DNA of 64,000 bases from CADEDH01 sp047974625. Its GTDB lineage: Bacteria; Actinomycetota; Acidimicrobiia; Acidimicrobiales; SZUA-35. The stretch lies in assembly GCA_047974625.1 (NCBI GenBank), contig JBKECK010000068.1, positions 62,001 to 126,000 of the forward strand, given 5' to 3'. Position numbers and translations under genes: made by a program. The notes under the pieces were generated by a model, which saw only the letters and a program-made list of their open reading frames with translations, searched no databases and was not told the origin of the DNA. This document shows positions 49,930-59,097 of the stretch, piece after piece (position 1 is the stretch's first letter; each line of letters begins with the position of its first letter).

Positions 49930-51684
49930 ATGACGCTTCAGCCCGGCCGACGGGTGGCATCGACCCCGGCGACCGGGCAGAATCGGGCGTTCATGTCCCG
50001 CCCTCCGGCTCCTGCCCCATCGGCCCCCGCGCCGACCCGAACGGTCCGGCTCCGCCCCTGGCAACGCCGGGCCCTCGACGCCCTGCTGGCCAGTGACGAA
50101 CCCGACTTCTTGGCTGTAGCCACCCCCGGTGCCGGGAAGACCACCTTCGCCCTCACCGCGGCCCGGCTGCTGCTGCCCCAACTCGGCGGCCGCCTCGTGG
50201 TGGTGGCCCCGACCCGCCACCTGAAGCAGCAGTGGGCGGACGCCGCGGAACGGTTCGGGCTCCACCTCGACACCGAGTGGGCGCCAGGCCAACGGCTACC
50301 CGCCGACCTGGCCGGGGTGGTCACCACCTACCAGCAGGTGGCGGCGTCCGCCACCGACGTCCAGACCCTGGCCCGGGGCGGGATGGCCGTACTCGACGAG
50401 GTCCACCACGCCGGCGACGATCTGGCCTGGGGCGACGGGGTCAGCATTGGCCTCGGATCCGCGGCCCGTCGCCTGGCCCTGTCGGGCCCCCCGTTCCGGA
50501 GCGACACCGCGGCCATACCCTTCCTCCGCTACGTGGGCGGTCAGGTCCGGCCCGACGTCGAGTACGGCTACGGCGACGCCCTCGGCGAGGGTGGGGTCGT
50601 CCGGCCCGTCTACTTCCCCCGCTTCGGCGGTCACATGGAGTGGACGTCGGCCGACGGGTCCGAGCTGTCGGCCAGCTTCGACGACACCCTCAACCGGTCG
50701 CTGGCCAACCAGCGGCTCCGGGCCGCGCTCAGCCTCGACGGCGAATGGCTCCCCGCCGTGCTCGGCCAGGCCAACCGGCAGCTCAACGAGATCCGGACCC
50801 GCCGACCCGACGCCGGCGGCCTGGTGATCTCCAGCGACCAGGACCACGCCCGGGGGATCGCCCGGATGCTCCGGGACCGGTTCGGGGTCCGCCGGCCCAC
50901 CGTGGCCGTCAGCGAGGATGCCGACGCCTCGGCCAAGATCGCCCGGTTCGCCGCCGGCCACGACCCCTGGATCGTGGCCGTACGCATGGTGTCCGAGGGG
51001 GTCGACATCCCCCGCCTCCGGATCGGGGTGCACGCCACCACCACCACGACCGAGCTGTTCTTCCGCCAAGCGGTGGGGCGCATCGTGCGCCACACCGGCG
51101 ACCGGGACCGCGCCTACCTGTTCGTGCCCGACGACCCCCGGCTCCGCCACCACGCCGACCGGATCGCCGAGAGTCGCCGCCACCACCTCCACAAGGACTC
51201 CACCCACGACGACCGGACCGATGACGACCGGGACACCACGGAGCGGCCCGAACGGGACGGCGACCAGCTCTCCCTGTTCACCGTGCACTCTGCTACCGCC
51301 ACCGACACCGACACCAACGCCGACATCTTCGCCCGGTTCGACGAACCCGAGCTGCCCCTCGGCCACCCGGCATCCGACGACCTCCGCGATCTCGAGATCG
51401 ACCTCACCAGCCTGCCTCCGGTGACCCGGGTGGAGGCCGGGGGACGCCGCGGCGGCGGCCGGGCCGATCGGGAACGGCAGAGGCGGCTCAACACCACCCT
51501 GGTGCGTGACCTGGCCGGCCTGACCGGTCTCGATCACGCCAAGATCAACGCCGAACTGAACCGCCGGTCCGGGGTGAGCCGGGTGGCCGAGGCCACCGTC
51601 GCCCAGCTGGAGAAGCGGGCCAGAACGGCCAGCGACTGGATCGCCGCCGAGCAGCGACGACGGTCCGTCCGCCGGTCCGGCTGA
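49930..51684 (+). CDS. DEAD/DEAH-type superfamily 2 helicase
   Basis: The protein (584 residues from ATG 49930; 563 from ATG 49993) has Walker A ATPGAGKTT, the DEVHH box in MAVLDEVHHAGDD, motif III LSGPPF, and in lobe 2 VRMVSEGVDIPRLRIGVHAT and RQAVGRIVRH. The C-terminal 130 residues are rich in His, Asp and Arg and are followed by a helical domain. It resembles the RAD25/restriction-type helicases; its role is unknown, as no nuclease or methylase is near. GGGGG lies upstream of the first ATG. Confidence 0.82.
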   Translation: MTLQPGRRVASTPATGQNRAFMSRPPAPAPSAPAPTRTVRLRPWQRRALDALLASDEPDFLAVATPGAGKTTFALTAARLLLPQLGGRLVVVAPTRHLKQQWADAAERFGLHLDTEWAPGQRLPADLAGVVTTYQQVAASATDVQTLARGGMAVLDEVHHAGDDLAWGDGVSIGLGSAARRLALSGPPFRSDTAAIPFLRYVGGQVRPDVEYGYGDALGEGGVVRPVYFPRFGGHMEWTSADGSELSASFDDTLNRSLANQRLRAALSLDGEWLPAVLGQANRQLNEIRTRRPDAGGLVISSDQDHARGIARMLRDRFGVRRPTVAVSEDADASAKIARFAAGHDPWIVAVRMVSEGVDIPRLRIGVHATTTTTELFFRQAVGRIVRHTGDRDRAYLFVPDDPRLRHHADRIAESRRHHLHKDSTHDDRTDDDRDTTERPERDGDQLSLFTVHSATATDTDTNADIFARFDEPELPLGHPASDDLRDLEIDLTSLPPVTRVEAGGRRGGGRADRERQRRLNTTLVRDLAGLTGLDHAKINAELNRRSGVSRVAEATVAQLEKRARTASDWIAAEQRRRSVRRSG

Positions 51685-51732
51685 GCGCCGCCCCGAAGCT
51701 CCAGGTCGGATCCGGGTCGAGATGACCTCGGT

Positions 51733-52089
51733 TCAGATGATCTGGAGCCCTTCCAGCATGCGTTCCAGAAGGTCGAGGTCCGGCCGCTCCTCGGGGGTGG
51801 TGCCCACACTCAGGGCCCCCACCTCGACCAGGTCGCCGATCAGCACCCGGGCCACCTGGAGCGGGACCCCGAGCCGGGCGGCCACCTCGGCCACCGGCAA
51901 CGGTTCGGTCCAGCACATCTCGACGATGGCCGACGAATCGTCGCCCATGGCCCGGATTGCAGGACGAGCCGACGATCCGGTCGCCTGGACCTGGGCATCC
52001 ATAGCCACCTCGACCGTGGACCGGGTTCGACCCCCGGTCAGCACATAGGGCCGGACCCGGACGGGGCGGACGTGCCGACCGGCCGTCAT
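51733..52089 (-). CDS. DUF742 protein (conservon CvnC-like)
   Basis: The 118-residue protein has the DUF742 pattern: RVRPYVLTGGRTR, then EMCWTEPLPVAEVAARLGVP, a winged-helix-like middle with VARVLIGDLVEVGAL and the end LLERMLEGLQII. It is the third gene of a conservon and overlaps the Roadblock gene by 4 nt. The usual fourth gene, a small GTPase, is missing. Confidence 0.9.
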   Translation of the reverse strand: MTAGRHVRPVRVRPYVLTGGRTRSTVEVAMDAQVQATGSSARPAIRAMGDDSSAIVEMCWTEPLPVAEVAARLGVPLQVARVLIGDLVEVGALSVGTTPEERPDLDLLERMLEGLQII

Positions 52090-52508
52090 CGGGGCAGCGC
52101 CGACTGGAGTTCGGCCCTGAGCTCGGGGGTCAGCCGGGGACCCGCCCACTCCACCAGGACCGCCATCTCGTAGGCCACGGAGCCGACGTCACAGCCCGCC
52201 TCGGCCATCACCGCCAGTAGGGAACCGTCGCTGATACCGGTGACGAACAGGAAGGCGCGCTCCATCTCCACCACCACCTCGGTGACCGCACCGCCATCGA
52301 ACCGGTCGGCGGCCCCGAAGGCTAGGCCGATGAGACCGGACGAGACGGCGGCGAACCGGTCGACCCCGTCCCGGTCGAGGCCCGGGGAGGCGGCGAACGG
52401 CAACCCGTCCGATGACACTGCCACCGCGTCGGTGACCCCGGCTACCCGTTCGACGAACGACGTGACCAGCTGGTTCACGTCCTCGGCCTGACTACTGAGC
52501 ATGCTCAT
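52086..52508 (-). CDS. Roadblock/LC7 protein (conservon CvnB-like)
   Basis: The 140-residue protein has the Roadblock fold (VNQLVTSFVERVAGVTDAVA, SSDGLPFAAS, VVVEMERAFLFVTGISDGSL), which in Streptomyces conservons works with a GTPase and sensor. It overlaps the genes before and after by 4 nt. It may act as a GTPase regulator for a protein encoded elsewhere. Confidence 0.9.
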   Translation of the reverse strand: MSMLSSQAEDVNQLVTSFVERVAGVTDAVAVSSDGLPFAASPGLDRDGVDRFAAVSSGLIGLAFGAADRFDGGAVTEVVVEMERAFLFVTGISDGSLLAVMAEAGCDVGSVAYEMAVLVEWAGPRLTPELRAELQSALPR

Positions 52509-54427
52509 GATGCTGCTCCTGGATCGGAAGGGTGGGGAGACGACGGGTTGGACGGATGGGGCATGGTCCGGTGCCGGCCCCGGCGGTAGCGGCCGTACAT
52601 GGCCCGCTTCTCCTCCGGGCTGCGACGGCTGGCGGCGACGGTCCGATGCTCTCCGGGCGCCGACGGCACCGGCGCCGAGGACCGGGTCCTCCGCACCAAC
52701 CCACTGGCCGTCCGGCCGTGAGCCTCGGGCGTGGTGGCCCCCGCCGGATCCTCCGCCGGGGCCAGCAATGAGGCGACGCCGGCGTCGAACCGGTCCCCGG
52801 TGGGCAGGGCGTCGGCCAAGCGAGCCGGCGGACCGGCGGCCGCAGCGGCCCGGCTGGGGAGGGGGGCGACGGGCCCGTCGCCGCGGAGGCGGGCCACCGG
52901 ATCGCGGATCGGTTCGGGTGCCGGTTCGACCGGCGGGGCCACCGGGTGGTCGTGATTCCCCTGGTGGTCAGGGAGGTCCTGGTGGCCGGGGCGGTCGCGG
53001 CCGTCCGCCAGCACCCCCGGGGCGGGCACCTGGCCCGGGGTCGGTGACGGAGCCCCGTCCGACGACCGCTGTTCCGCGGCGGGCGGGACCGGGAACCGGG
53101 GCGAGGTCGGCGGGGGCGGTGACAGCTTACCGGGGGTGGCCGCCGCCATGTCGGCCGGGCTGAGCAGTTCGGAGGCCGGGATCAGGACCAGGGCCGTGAT
53201 GCCCGATCCGGTGGGCGACGCCAGTTCCACCCCGATGCCGTGGCGTCGGGCCAACAGGCCGACGACGGCCAGGCCGATCGACTGCTCGCTGGCCCCGTCG
53301 GCCAGGGCCGGGTCGGCCAGGCCCCGATTTACTTGCTCGATCTGGGCCGGGCTCAGGCCGCGGCCGTGGTCGACCACGGCCAGCAGGTAGCAGCCGTCGG
53401 GTTGGGGGATGCCCTTGATGTCCACCGCGGCCCCCTCCGGCGAGGCGGCGCAGGCGTTGTCGATCAGTTCGGCGACCAGGCGGGCGAGGTCCTGCGACGT
53501 CGACGCGGCCAGGGTCGTGTCGGCCACCCGGTGGGCGACCACGGCCCGGTAGTCCTCCACCTGGCCCACGGCGGCCCGCAGGGTGTCGATCATCCGCACC
53601 GGCTCGCCCCCGTCACCCGCCACCCCGCCGGCCGTCGAACCCTCGGGGACACCGGCCACGATGAGCAGGTTCTCGGCGTGGCGCCGGATACGGGTGGCCA
53701 GATGGTCGACGCTGAAGAGCAGTTCCAGCCGGGCCGGGTCCTGCTCGCCCGCCTCGAGCTGGTCGAGCAGGACGAGCTGCTGGTCCACCAGCTCCAGGCT
53801 GTGGTGGAGGACGGCCGCGGTGAGATCGTCGACCGACCCCCGCCCGGCCGGCGCCGCCCCTTCCGACCCAGGTCCGTCCACCTCACACCCGTCGAACCCA
53901 GGGCCGTCGGCCCCGGCGCCGTCCAACCCCGGACCGTCCAACGCAGGCCCCCCGAACGCAGGACCGTCCAGCGCAGGACCGTCCAGCGCAGGACCGTCCA
54001 GCGCAGGACCGTCGACCGCAGACCCGTCAGGGCTCGGATGGCCGGTGCCCGGGCCCGAGTTCGAGCCGGGGGACGCGGTGAAATCGGGGGCGTGGTCAGG
54101 ATCGGCGACCGGCCCGGTCGCACCCTCGTCGGTCCGGTCGTGGACCGGTCCGGCGGCCCGTAGCTGCTTGGTGGCCGTCATGACGCCGCCGGCGGTCGCT
54201 CCCGTGTCCGCGTCCACCCCCTGGGCGTCACCGTCGCGGGACCAGATCCACCGGCCGAGGGAGACCAGGAGGCCGGCGGCGACGATGCCCCCGGCCGCGG
54301 CCTGGACCGCGACATCACCGAGAGCACCGGATTCGCCGAACACGGCCACTAGGGCCAGGCCGGCGACGGCTAGGACGACGGCGATCACCGCCGGGGCCGC
54401 GATGCGAGCTGAATGTTGGCGGATCAC
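52505..54427 (-). CDS. Histidine-kinase-like ATPase membrane protein (conservon CvnA-like)
   Basis: From GTG 54427, with GGGAGG just upstream, the 640-residue protein has two N-terminal helices, a Pro/Asp-rich linker with PALDG repeats (15-nt units near 53940-54010) and a HATPase domain (N-box LVAELIDNACAASPEG, G1-box AVVDHGRGLS). No HisKA phosphoacceptor is seen. A long Pro-rich C-terminal tail follows. This is the first conservon gene; such proteins signal to a Roadblock/GTPase module. Confidence 0.85.
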   Translation of the reverse strand: MIRQHSARIAAPAVIAVVLAVAGLALVAVFGESGALGDVAVQAAAGGIVAAGLLVSLGRWIWSRDGDAQGVDADTGATAGGVMTATKQLRAAGPVHDRTDEGATGPVADPDHAPDFTASPGSNSGPGTGHPSPDGSAVDGPALDGPALDGPALDGPAFGGPALDGPGLDGAGADGPGFDGCEVDGPGSEGAAPAGRGSVDDLTAAVLHHSLELVDQQLVLLDQLEAGEQDPARLELLFSVDHLATRIRRHAENLLIVAGVPEGSTAGGVAGDGGEPVRMIDTLRAAVGQVEDYRAVVAHRVADTTLAASTSQDLARLVAELIDNACAASPEGAAVDIKGIPQPDGCYLLAVVDHGRGLSPAQIEQVNRGLADPALADGASEQSIGLAVVGLLARRHGIGVELASPTGSGITALVLIPASELLSPADMAAATPGKLSPPPPTSPRFPVPPAAEQRSSDGAPSPTPGQVPAPGVLADGRDRPGHQDLPDHQGNHDHPVAPPVEPAPEPIRDPVARLRGDGPVAPLPSRAAAAAGPPARLADALPTGDRFDAGVASLLAPAEDPAGATTPEAHGRTASGLVRRTRSSAPVPSAPGEHRTVAASRRSPEEKRAMYGRYRRGRHRTMPHPSNPSSPHPSDPGAAS

Positions 54428-54571
54428 AAGACCTCCCGCAACCACACGATTCGATCGTGGCTCCATCGGTGCCAGCGGCCCCGGGTTGAGGGGTCGGGCG
54501 TCAGGAGGGGTGCGGTGAGGTCATCGGCCGGACATGGACCGGACGGGCCGATTCCGCCTGGTGGGGGCGGG

Positions 54572-54862
54572 TCAGCCCTCGTAGGCCAGCATGCCGCCTT
54601 CGAGGTTGACCACGTCGCCGAATCCGGCCGCGGTCAGGAAGTTGGCCGCCTGGGTGCTGCGGCCTCCGCTGCGGCACAGCAGGACGACCCGCCGGCCCGG
54701 ATCAAGCTCACCGACCCGGTCGGGCAGCTCGCCGAGCGGGATGTTCACCGCTCCGGGCAGGGTCCCCTCGGCCACCTCATCGGGTTGCCGGACATCGATC
54801 AGCTGACCGTCGACACCCAGCGCGGTGGCAAAATCGTTGACGGGATGATCGGTGTGGGGCAT
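54572..54862 (-). CDS. Single-domain rhodanese
   Basis: The 96-residue protein carries the rhodanese core: LIDVRQPDEVAEGTLPGAVN and the catalytic Cys in VVLLCRSGGRSTQAA. It probably moves sulfane sulfur in the cytoplasm. It stands alone between the conservon and the enoyl-CoA hydratase gene. Confidence 0.9.
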   Translation of the reverse strand: MPHTDHPVNDFATALGVDGQLIDVRQPDEVAEGTLPGAVNIPLGELPDRVGELDPGRRVVLLCRSGGRSTQAANFLTAAGFGDVVNLEGGMLAYEG

Positions 54863-55000
54863 CAGGCTCCGGCCTTTCGCGTCGAGTCGCGGGTCTGCTC
54901 ATCACGAACCCTAGTCTTCCGGCCCGGCCACCCGTCGACCCCCGGTCACCGTTGCCCGGTGAGCTTGGTCGTCGCTCGGCCCATCTGCTAGCGAAAGGCC

Positions 55001-55765
55001 ATGGAGTTCTGCACCGTCGAGAAGGCGGACCACATCACCACCGTCACCCTCAACCGTCCGGACCGGCTCAACGCCCTCCATCCGCCGGCTAACGCCGAGC
55101 TCGCCGGGGTGTTCGACGACTTCGCCGCCGACGACGACGCATGGGTGGCCATCATCACCGGCTCGGGCCGGGGCTTCTGCGCCGGCAACGACCTTCGCTA
55201 CCAGGCCGAGGGCGGGGAGATGTTCCGAGTCCCCCAGGGTTTCGCCGGCCTCACCTCACGGTTCGATCTCACCAAACCGGTGATCGCCGCCGTGAACGGG
55301 GTGGCCATGGGCGGGGGGTTCGAGATCGCCCTTGCCTGCGACCTGATCATCGCCTCCGATCAGGCCACCTTCGCCCTGCCCGAACCCAAGGTGGGCCTGG
55401 CTGCACTGGCCGGGGGCCTCAACCGGCTCCCCCGGCTGATCGGGTCCAAACGAGCCCTCGGCATGATCCTCACCGGTCGGCACGTCCCGGCGGCTGAGGG
55501 TGAGCACCTCGGCTTCGTCAACGAGGTCGTCCCCCACGACGACCTGCTCGCCGCGGCCCGCCGGTGGGCGGAGCAGATCTGCGCCTGCGCCCCCCTATCG
55601 GTGCGGGCCAGCAAGGAGGTCGTCTACCGGAGCCTGGACATGGGTTTGGAGGAGTCGATGCGCACCAAGTACGACGGGGTCTTGGCCATGACCACCAGTG
55701 AGGACTTCGTGGAGGGACCCAAGGCGTTCGCCGAGAAGCGAGCCCCCCAGTGGAAGGGGCGCTGA
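55001..55765 (+). CDS. Enoyl-CoA hydratase/isomerase family
   Basis: The 254-residue crotonase-fold protein has the oxyanion-hole segments GRGFCAGNDLRYQAEGG and NGVAMGGGFEIALACDLI, then FALPEPKVGLAALAGGLNRL. The catalytic Glu position of the second loop (here PEPKVGL) is kept. It probably acts in fatty-acid or side-chain beta-oxidation, with the acyl-CoA dehydrogenase and CoA-transferase family genes of this window. Confidence 0.9.
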   Translation: MEFCTVEKADHITTVTLNRPDRLNALHPPANAELAGVFDDFAADDDAWVAIITGSGRGFCAGNDLRYQAEGGEMFRVPQGFAGLTSRFDLTKPVIAAVNGVAMGGGFEIALACDLIIASDQATFALPEPKVGLAALAGGLNRLPRLIGSKRALGMILTGRHVPAAEGEHLGFVNEVVPHDDLLAAARRWAEQICACAPLSVRASKEVVYRSLDMGLEESMRTKYDGVLAMTTSEDFVEGPKAFAEKRAPQWKGR

Positions 55766-55801
55766 GGAGGCTCCGCCGGCCCGAAGCGCCGGACGGGTCG
55801 G

Positions 55802-56599
55802 TCAGCGGGGCCAGGCCAACGGGAAGTACGGGTGGTCGAACTCGGCCCCTTCGGGCAGGTCCCGGCTGAGGCCGGGGAACTCGGGCGAGGTCGGCCACGG
55901 CCGGGGGGCGTGGCGGGCCTCGGCACTGAGGAACCGGAGCGACAGGACCCGTCGACGGTAGGAGAACGGAAACCCGGGGGCCGAGTGCACGGTGGCGAAA
56001 TCGAAGAAGACGACATCGCCGGGATCCAGGGCCCACCGGCGAATGTCGTAGCTCGACCGGTCGGCGTCGATGTCGGGGACCTCGGCCAGCGTCCCCTCGG
56101 GGAACCACTTGGCCTGCTGGTCGAGAAAGCTCCGGGGCAGCCGCCACGGCCCCAGATGCGACCCGGCCCAGAACTCGGGGGAACCCTCCTTGGGGATCGG
56201 ATCCACCGGGATCCAGGCGCTGATACCCCGACCCTCCACGTTGTAGTACGGGGCGTCCTGGTGCCAGGGGGTGGGCTGGATGGTCTCCGCCTCCTTGACC
56301 AGGATGTGATCGTGGTAGAACCGGGCCGTCGGCGAGTCCATCAGTTCGGCTGCCACGCGAGGTACCGCCGACCGCAGGGCGACCTTGCCCAGCTCATCGA
56401 TTTCGCCCCACCGGGAGAAATCCTCGAAGAAGAGCCCCGGATCATCATCGGCGCTGACCACGCGGGCGGCCGAACTAGGGTTGGCCAGAACCTTGTTGAG
56501 TCCCGCCGAGATCATCTCTAACTCGTTGGCCGCCACCAGGCCGCGCACCACCACCACCCCATCCTGGGCGAAGGCGATCACGGCGTCATCGGCGACCAT
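55802..56599 (-). CDS. Phytanoyl-CoA dioxygenase (PhyH) family protein
   Basis: The 265-residue protein is an Fe(II)/2-oxoglutarate oxygenase: PTPWHQDAPYYNVEGRG holds the HxD iron pair, FFDFATVHSAPG the distal His, and YRRRVLSLRFL the Arg for 2-oxoglutarate. I used ATG 56599. The family hydroxylates acyl-CoAs or small molecules, but the substrate here is unknown. Confidence 0.88.
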   Translation of the reverse strand: MVADDAVIAFAQDGVVVVRGLVAANELEMISAGLNKVLANPSSAARVVSADDDPGLFFEDFSRWGEIDELGKVALRSAVPRVAAELMDSPTARFYHDHILVKEAETIQPTPWHQDAPYYNVEGRGISAWIPVDPIPKEGSPEFWAGSHLGPWRLPRSFLDQQAKWFPEGTLAEVPDIDADRSSYDIRRWALDPGDVVFFDFATVHSAPGFPFSYRRRVLSLRFLSAEARHAPRPWPTSPEFPGLSRDLPEGAEFDHPYFPLAWPR

Positions 56600-56838
56600 G
56601 GCGTCCGTTCTAGCGGTGCTCGGCCACGGTTGTTCGGTCAGCAAGCGGACTCATAAACTTGCAACACTCCCTCTCCCGATCCCCCGACCACTCCCCCCAG
56701 TGGAGCAAATCCGGGCCTCATCGGGCAACCGCACCCCACCGTTCGGGTCCCGCGGAGCAGGAGATCGGGGATGACCGGGGACGACACCGGGGACGACAGG
56801 GTGGGGGCCGAGACCGTGGCTGCGAGACTCGATTGACG

Positions 56839-57870
56839 GTGGACCGACTCACACTGGCCGAGCTCGACCTCATCTCCGGGACCGTCGAATCGGCCGTCGA
56901 CCGCACCGCGGAGATAGACCGCTGGTGTTCGGGTCCGGACTGGGTGCTGCCGGTCCGTTCCGGGTTCGATCCGCACAGCGAGCCGTTGGTGTGGCAGGTC
57001 GAGACCGGCGACGGGCCCGGGTTCGGGTTGTGCCGCCGGTTCGAGCTGGACGACGGCCGGTGGGTGGTCGCCGGGCTCGAACCGATGTGGGGCTTCGCCG
57101 CCCCCCTGGTGGGGATGGACGTGACCTCGGTGGCCGCGTCGCTCCCCGAGATCCTCGCCGACTCCCCCTGGGACGTGGTGGTGTTGCCTGGCTTGCCCGA
57201 ACCCGTGCACCAGGCCTCCTACCTGCCCCGGGTGGTGGGTGGGGTGGCCCCGCTGGGCCAGGTGGGCGTGACCGAGGGCATGACCCGGCGGGTGGCCGAC
57301 GTGAGCGACGGCTTCGACCCGTGGCTCCGACGACGGTCCGCCCGATTCGCCCGCAACCTCCGGCGGATCGAACGGCGGGCCGCCGGGGCGGGCCTGACGA
57401 TCGAGGACATCGCGGCCGACGCCGACGGGCCCGACGGGGCCGAGCGGGTGTTCGAGCGGATCCTCGCCGTCGAACGGCGTTCGTGGAAGGGGGTCGACGA
57501 CCAGGGTCTCACCGGTGCCGGCATGGAGCCCACCTACCGGGCGATGATGGTGCGCCTGGCCGTGGAAGGACGCCTCCGGGTGGCGGTGGCCCGACACGGG
57601 GGTGACGACGTCGGCTACATCATCGGCGGGGTACGCAGCCGCGTCTATCGGGGCCTGCAACTCGGCTACGTCGAACCGGCCCGGCCATGGTCGGTCGGCC
57701 ACCTGCTCCAGCTCCACCAGCTCCGGGTGGCCGGCGCCGACCCGACCATCGACGACTACGACCTCGGGATGGACATCGCCTACAAGGAACCGTGGTCGGA
57801 CCGGACCCCCCGCTCGTACCGGCTGGTCATCGAGCGTCGTTCGAAACGGGCCCGGCCCGGGATCCACTAG
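56839..57870 (+). CDS. GNAT/FemAB-like acyltransferase
   Basis: From GTG 56839 the 343-residue protein has an N-terminal domain and a C-terminal GNAT-like half (RFARNLRRIERRAAGAGLTI, LAVEGRLRVAVARHGGDDVG, GYIIGGVRSRVYRGLQLGYV). It resembles the Acetyltransf_6/FemAB group. The substrate is unknown. The LLM gene starts 12 nt downstream, so they probably share an mRNA. Confidence 0.7.
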   Translation: MDRLTLAELDLISGTVESAVDRTAEIDRWCSGPDWVLPVRSGFDPHSEPLVWQVETGDGPGFGLCRRFELDDGRWVVAGLEPMWGFAAPLVGMDVTSVAASLPEILADSPWDVVVLPGLPEPVHQASYLPRVVGGVAPLGQVGVTEGMTRRVADVSDGFDPWLRRRSARFARNLRRIERRAAGAGLTIEDIAADADGPDGAERVFERILAVERRSWKGVDDQGLTGAGMEPTYRAMMVRLAVEGRLRVAVARHGGDDVGYIIGGVRSRVYRGLQLGYVEPARPWSVGHLLQLHQLRVAGADPTIDDYDLGMDIAYKEPWSDRTPRSYRLVIERRSKRARPGIH

Positions 57871-57882
57871 CGTTGGGCCCCA

Positions 57883-58757
57883 TGATCGACATCGGACGAG
57901 TGGGAATCTGGCAAGGGGTCTTTGACGCTCACCCCGCAGGAGAGGTACGGGAGGCGGTGGCCGAGCTCGACGAGCGCGGCTGGCCCACCCTGTGGGTACC
58001 CGAAACGGTCTCGCGCGACCCGTTCGTCGCCGCCGCCATGATCCTGGAGGCCACCGGGCGGCTGAAGGTGGCCACCGGTATCGCCTCGATCTGGGCCCGG
58101 GACGCCATGACTACCGCCAACGCCTCGCTCACCCTCAACGAGGCCTACGACGGGCGGTTCCTGCTCGGTCTCGGGGTCAGCCATCACACCCTCACCGAGT
58201 GGGTCCGCAAGCACGACTACTCCAAACCGTTGTCCACCATGCGGGAGTATCTGGAGCGGATGGAACGGTCGATGTTCAAGGGTGTCATGCCGGCCGAGCC
58301 CCCCTCCACCGTCCTGGCCGCCCTCGGCCCGAAGATGCTTGCCCTTTCCGCTGAGAAGGCCGACGGCGCCCACCCCTATTTCGTTCCCGTCGACCACACC
58401 CCGATCGCCCGGGAGGCGATCGGCCCCGACAAGCTGCTTGCCGTGGAACAGATGGTGGTGCTCGATGACAACCCCGAGACGGCGCGGGAAACGGCCAGGG
58501 GCCATATGGCCGTGTACCTCCAGCTCCCGAACTACGCCAACAACCTCAAACGGTTCGGCTTCACCGATACCGACATCGCGGACGCCTCCGACCGCCTAGT
58601 CGACGCCATCGTGGCCTGGGGAGACGTCGACGCCATCGTCGAACGGGTGGCCGCCCACCACGACGCCGGCGCCGACCATGTCTGCGTCCAGGTCCTTCGA
58701 CCGGATCGGGCCATCCCCCGCGACGAGTGGGGCCGTCTAGCGGACGCCCTGCTGTGA
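57883..58757 (+). CDS. F420-dependent LLM-class oxidoreductase
   Basis: The 291-residue luciferase-like barrel has the family patterns LDERGWPTLWVPETVSRDPF, GIASIWARDAMTTANASLTL and RFLLGLGVSHH. This branch (TIGR03620-like) is common in actinobacteria and predicted to use coenzyme F420. It lies 12 nt after the GNAT-like gene. The substrate is unknown. Confidence 0.86.
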
Positions 58758-58821
58758 ACGCCCGTGCCGTGACACCCCCCACCACGGCCGGGTCCGGGGC
58801 CACCACTCCGGGGGCCCGGAC

Positions 58822-59097
58822 GTGATCGGGCCGTTGGCTGTGCTCGGGCCGTTGGCTGTGACCGGGCCGTTGGCTGTGACCGGACCGTTGGCTGTGGTCG
58901 GGGTGGGTTTGATGGCCACCGGCGTGCTGGCGATGATCGTCTTGGTGCTCGCCGTCGCCCTCGGCTTGGCCGTGGTCATGGTCGACCGCGTCAACTTCCC
59001 CCAGCGGCAGTTCCGGCCCCGCCGGATCGAGGTGGCCGAGGGTGACGAGCGGGACCGCACCGGCGCCCACATCGTCGAGGAACACGCCGAACCGTGA
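58822..59097 (+). CDS. Small membrane protein with GPLAV repeats
   Basis: The 91-residue frame opens MIGPLAVLGPLAVTGPLAVT, four GPLAV units from 18-nt repeats, then a hydrophobic helix (MATGVLAMIVLVLAVALGLA) and a charged tail. Its stop overlaps the GTG of the yihY gene by 4 nt. The function is unknown; the repeats may extend a membrane segment, or the true start may lie after them. Confidence 0.6.
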   Translation: MIGPLAVLGPLAVTGPLAVTGPLAVVGVGLMATGVLAMIVLVLAVALGLAVVMVDRVNFPQRQFRPRRIEVAEGDERDRTGAHIVEEHAEP

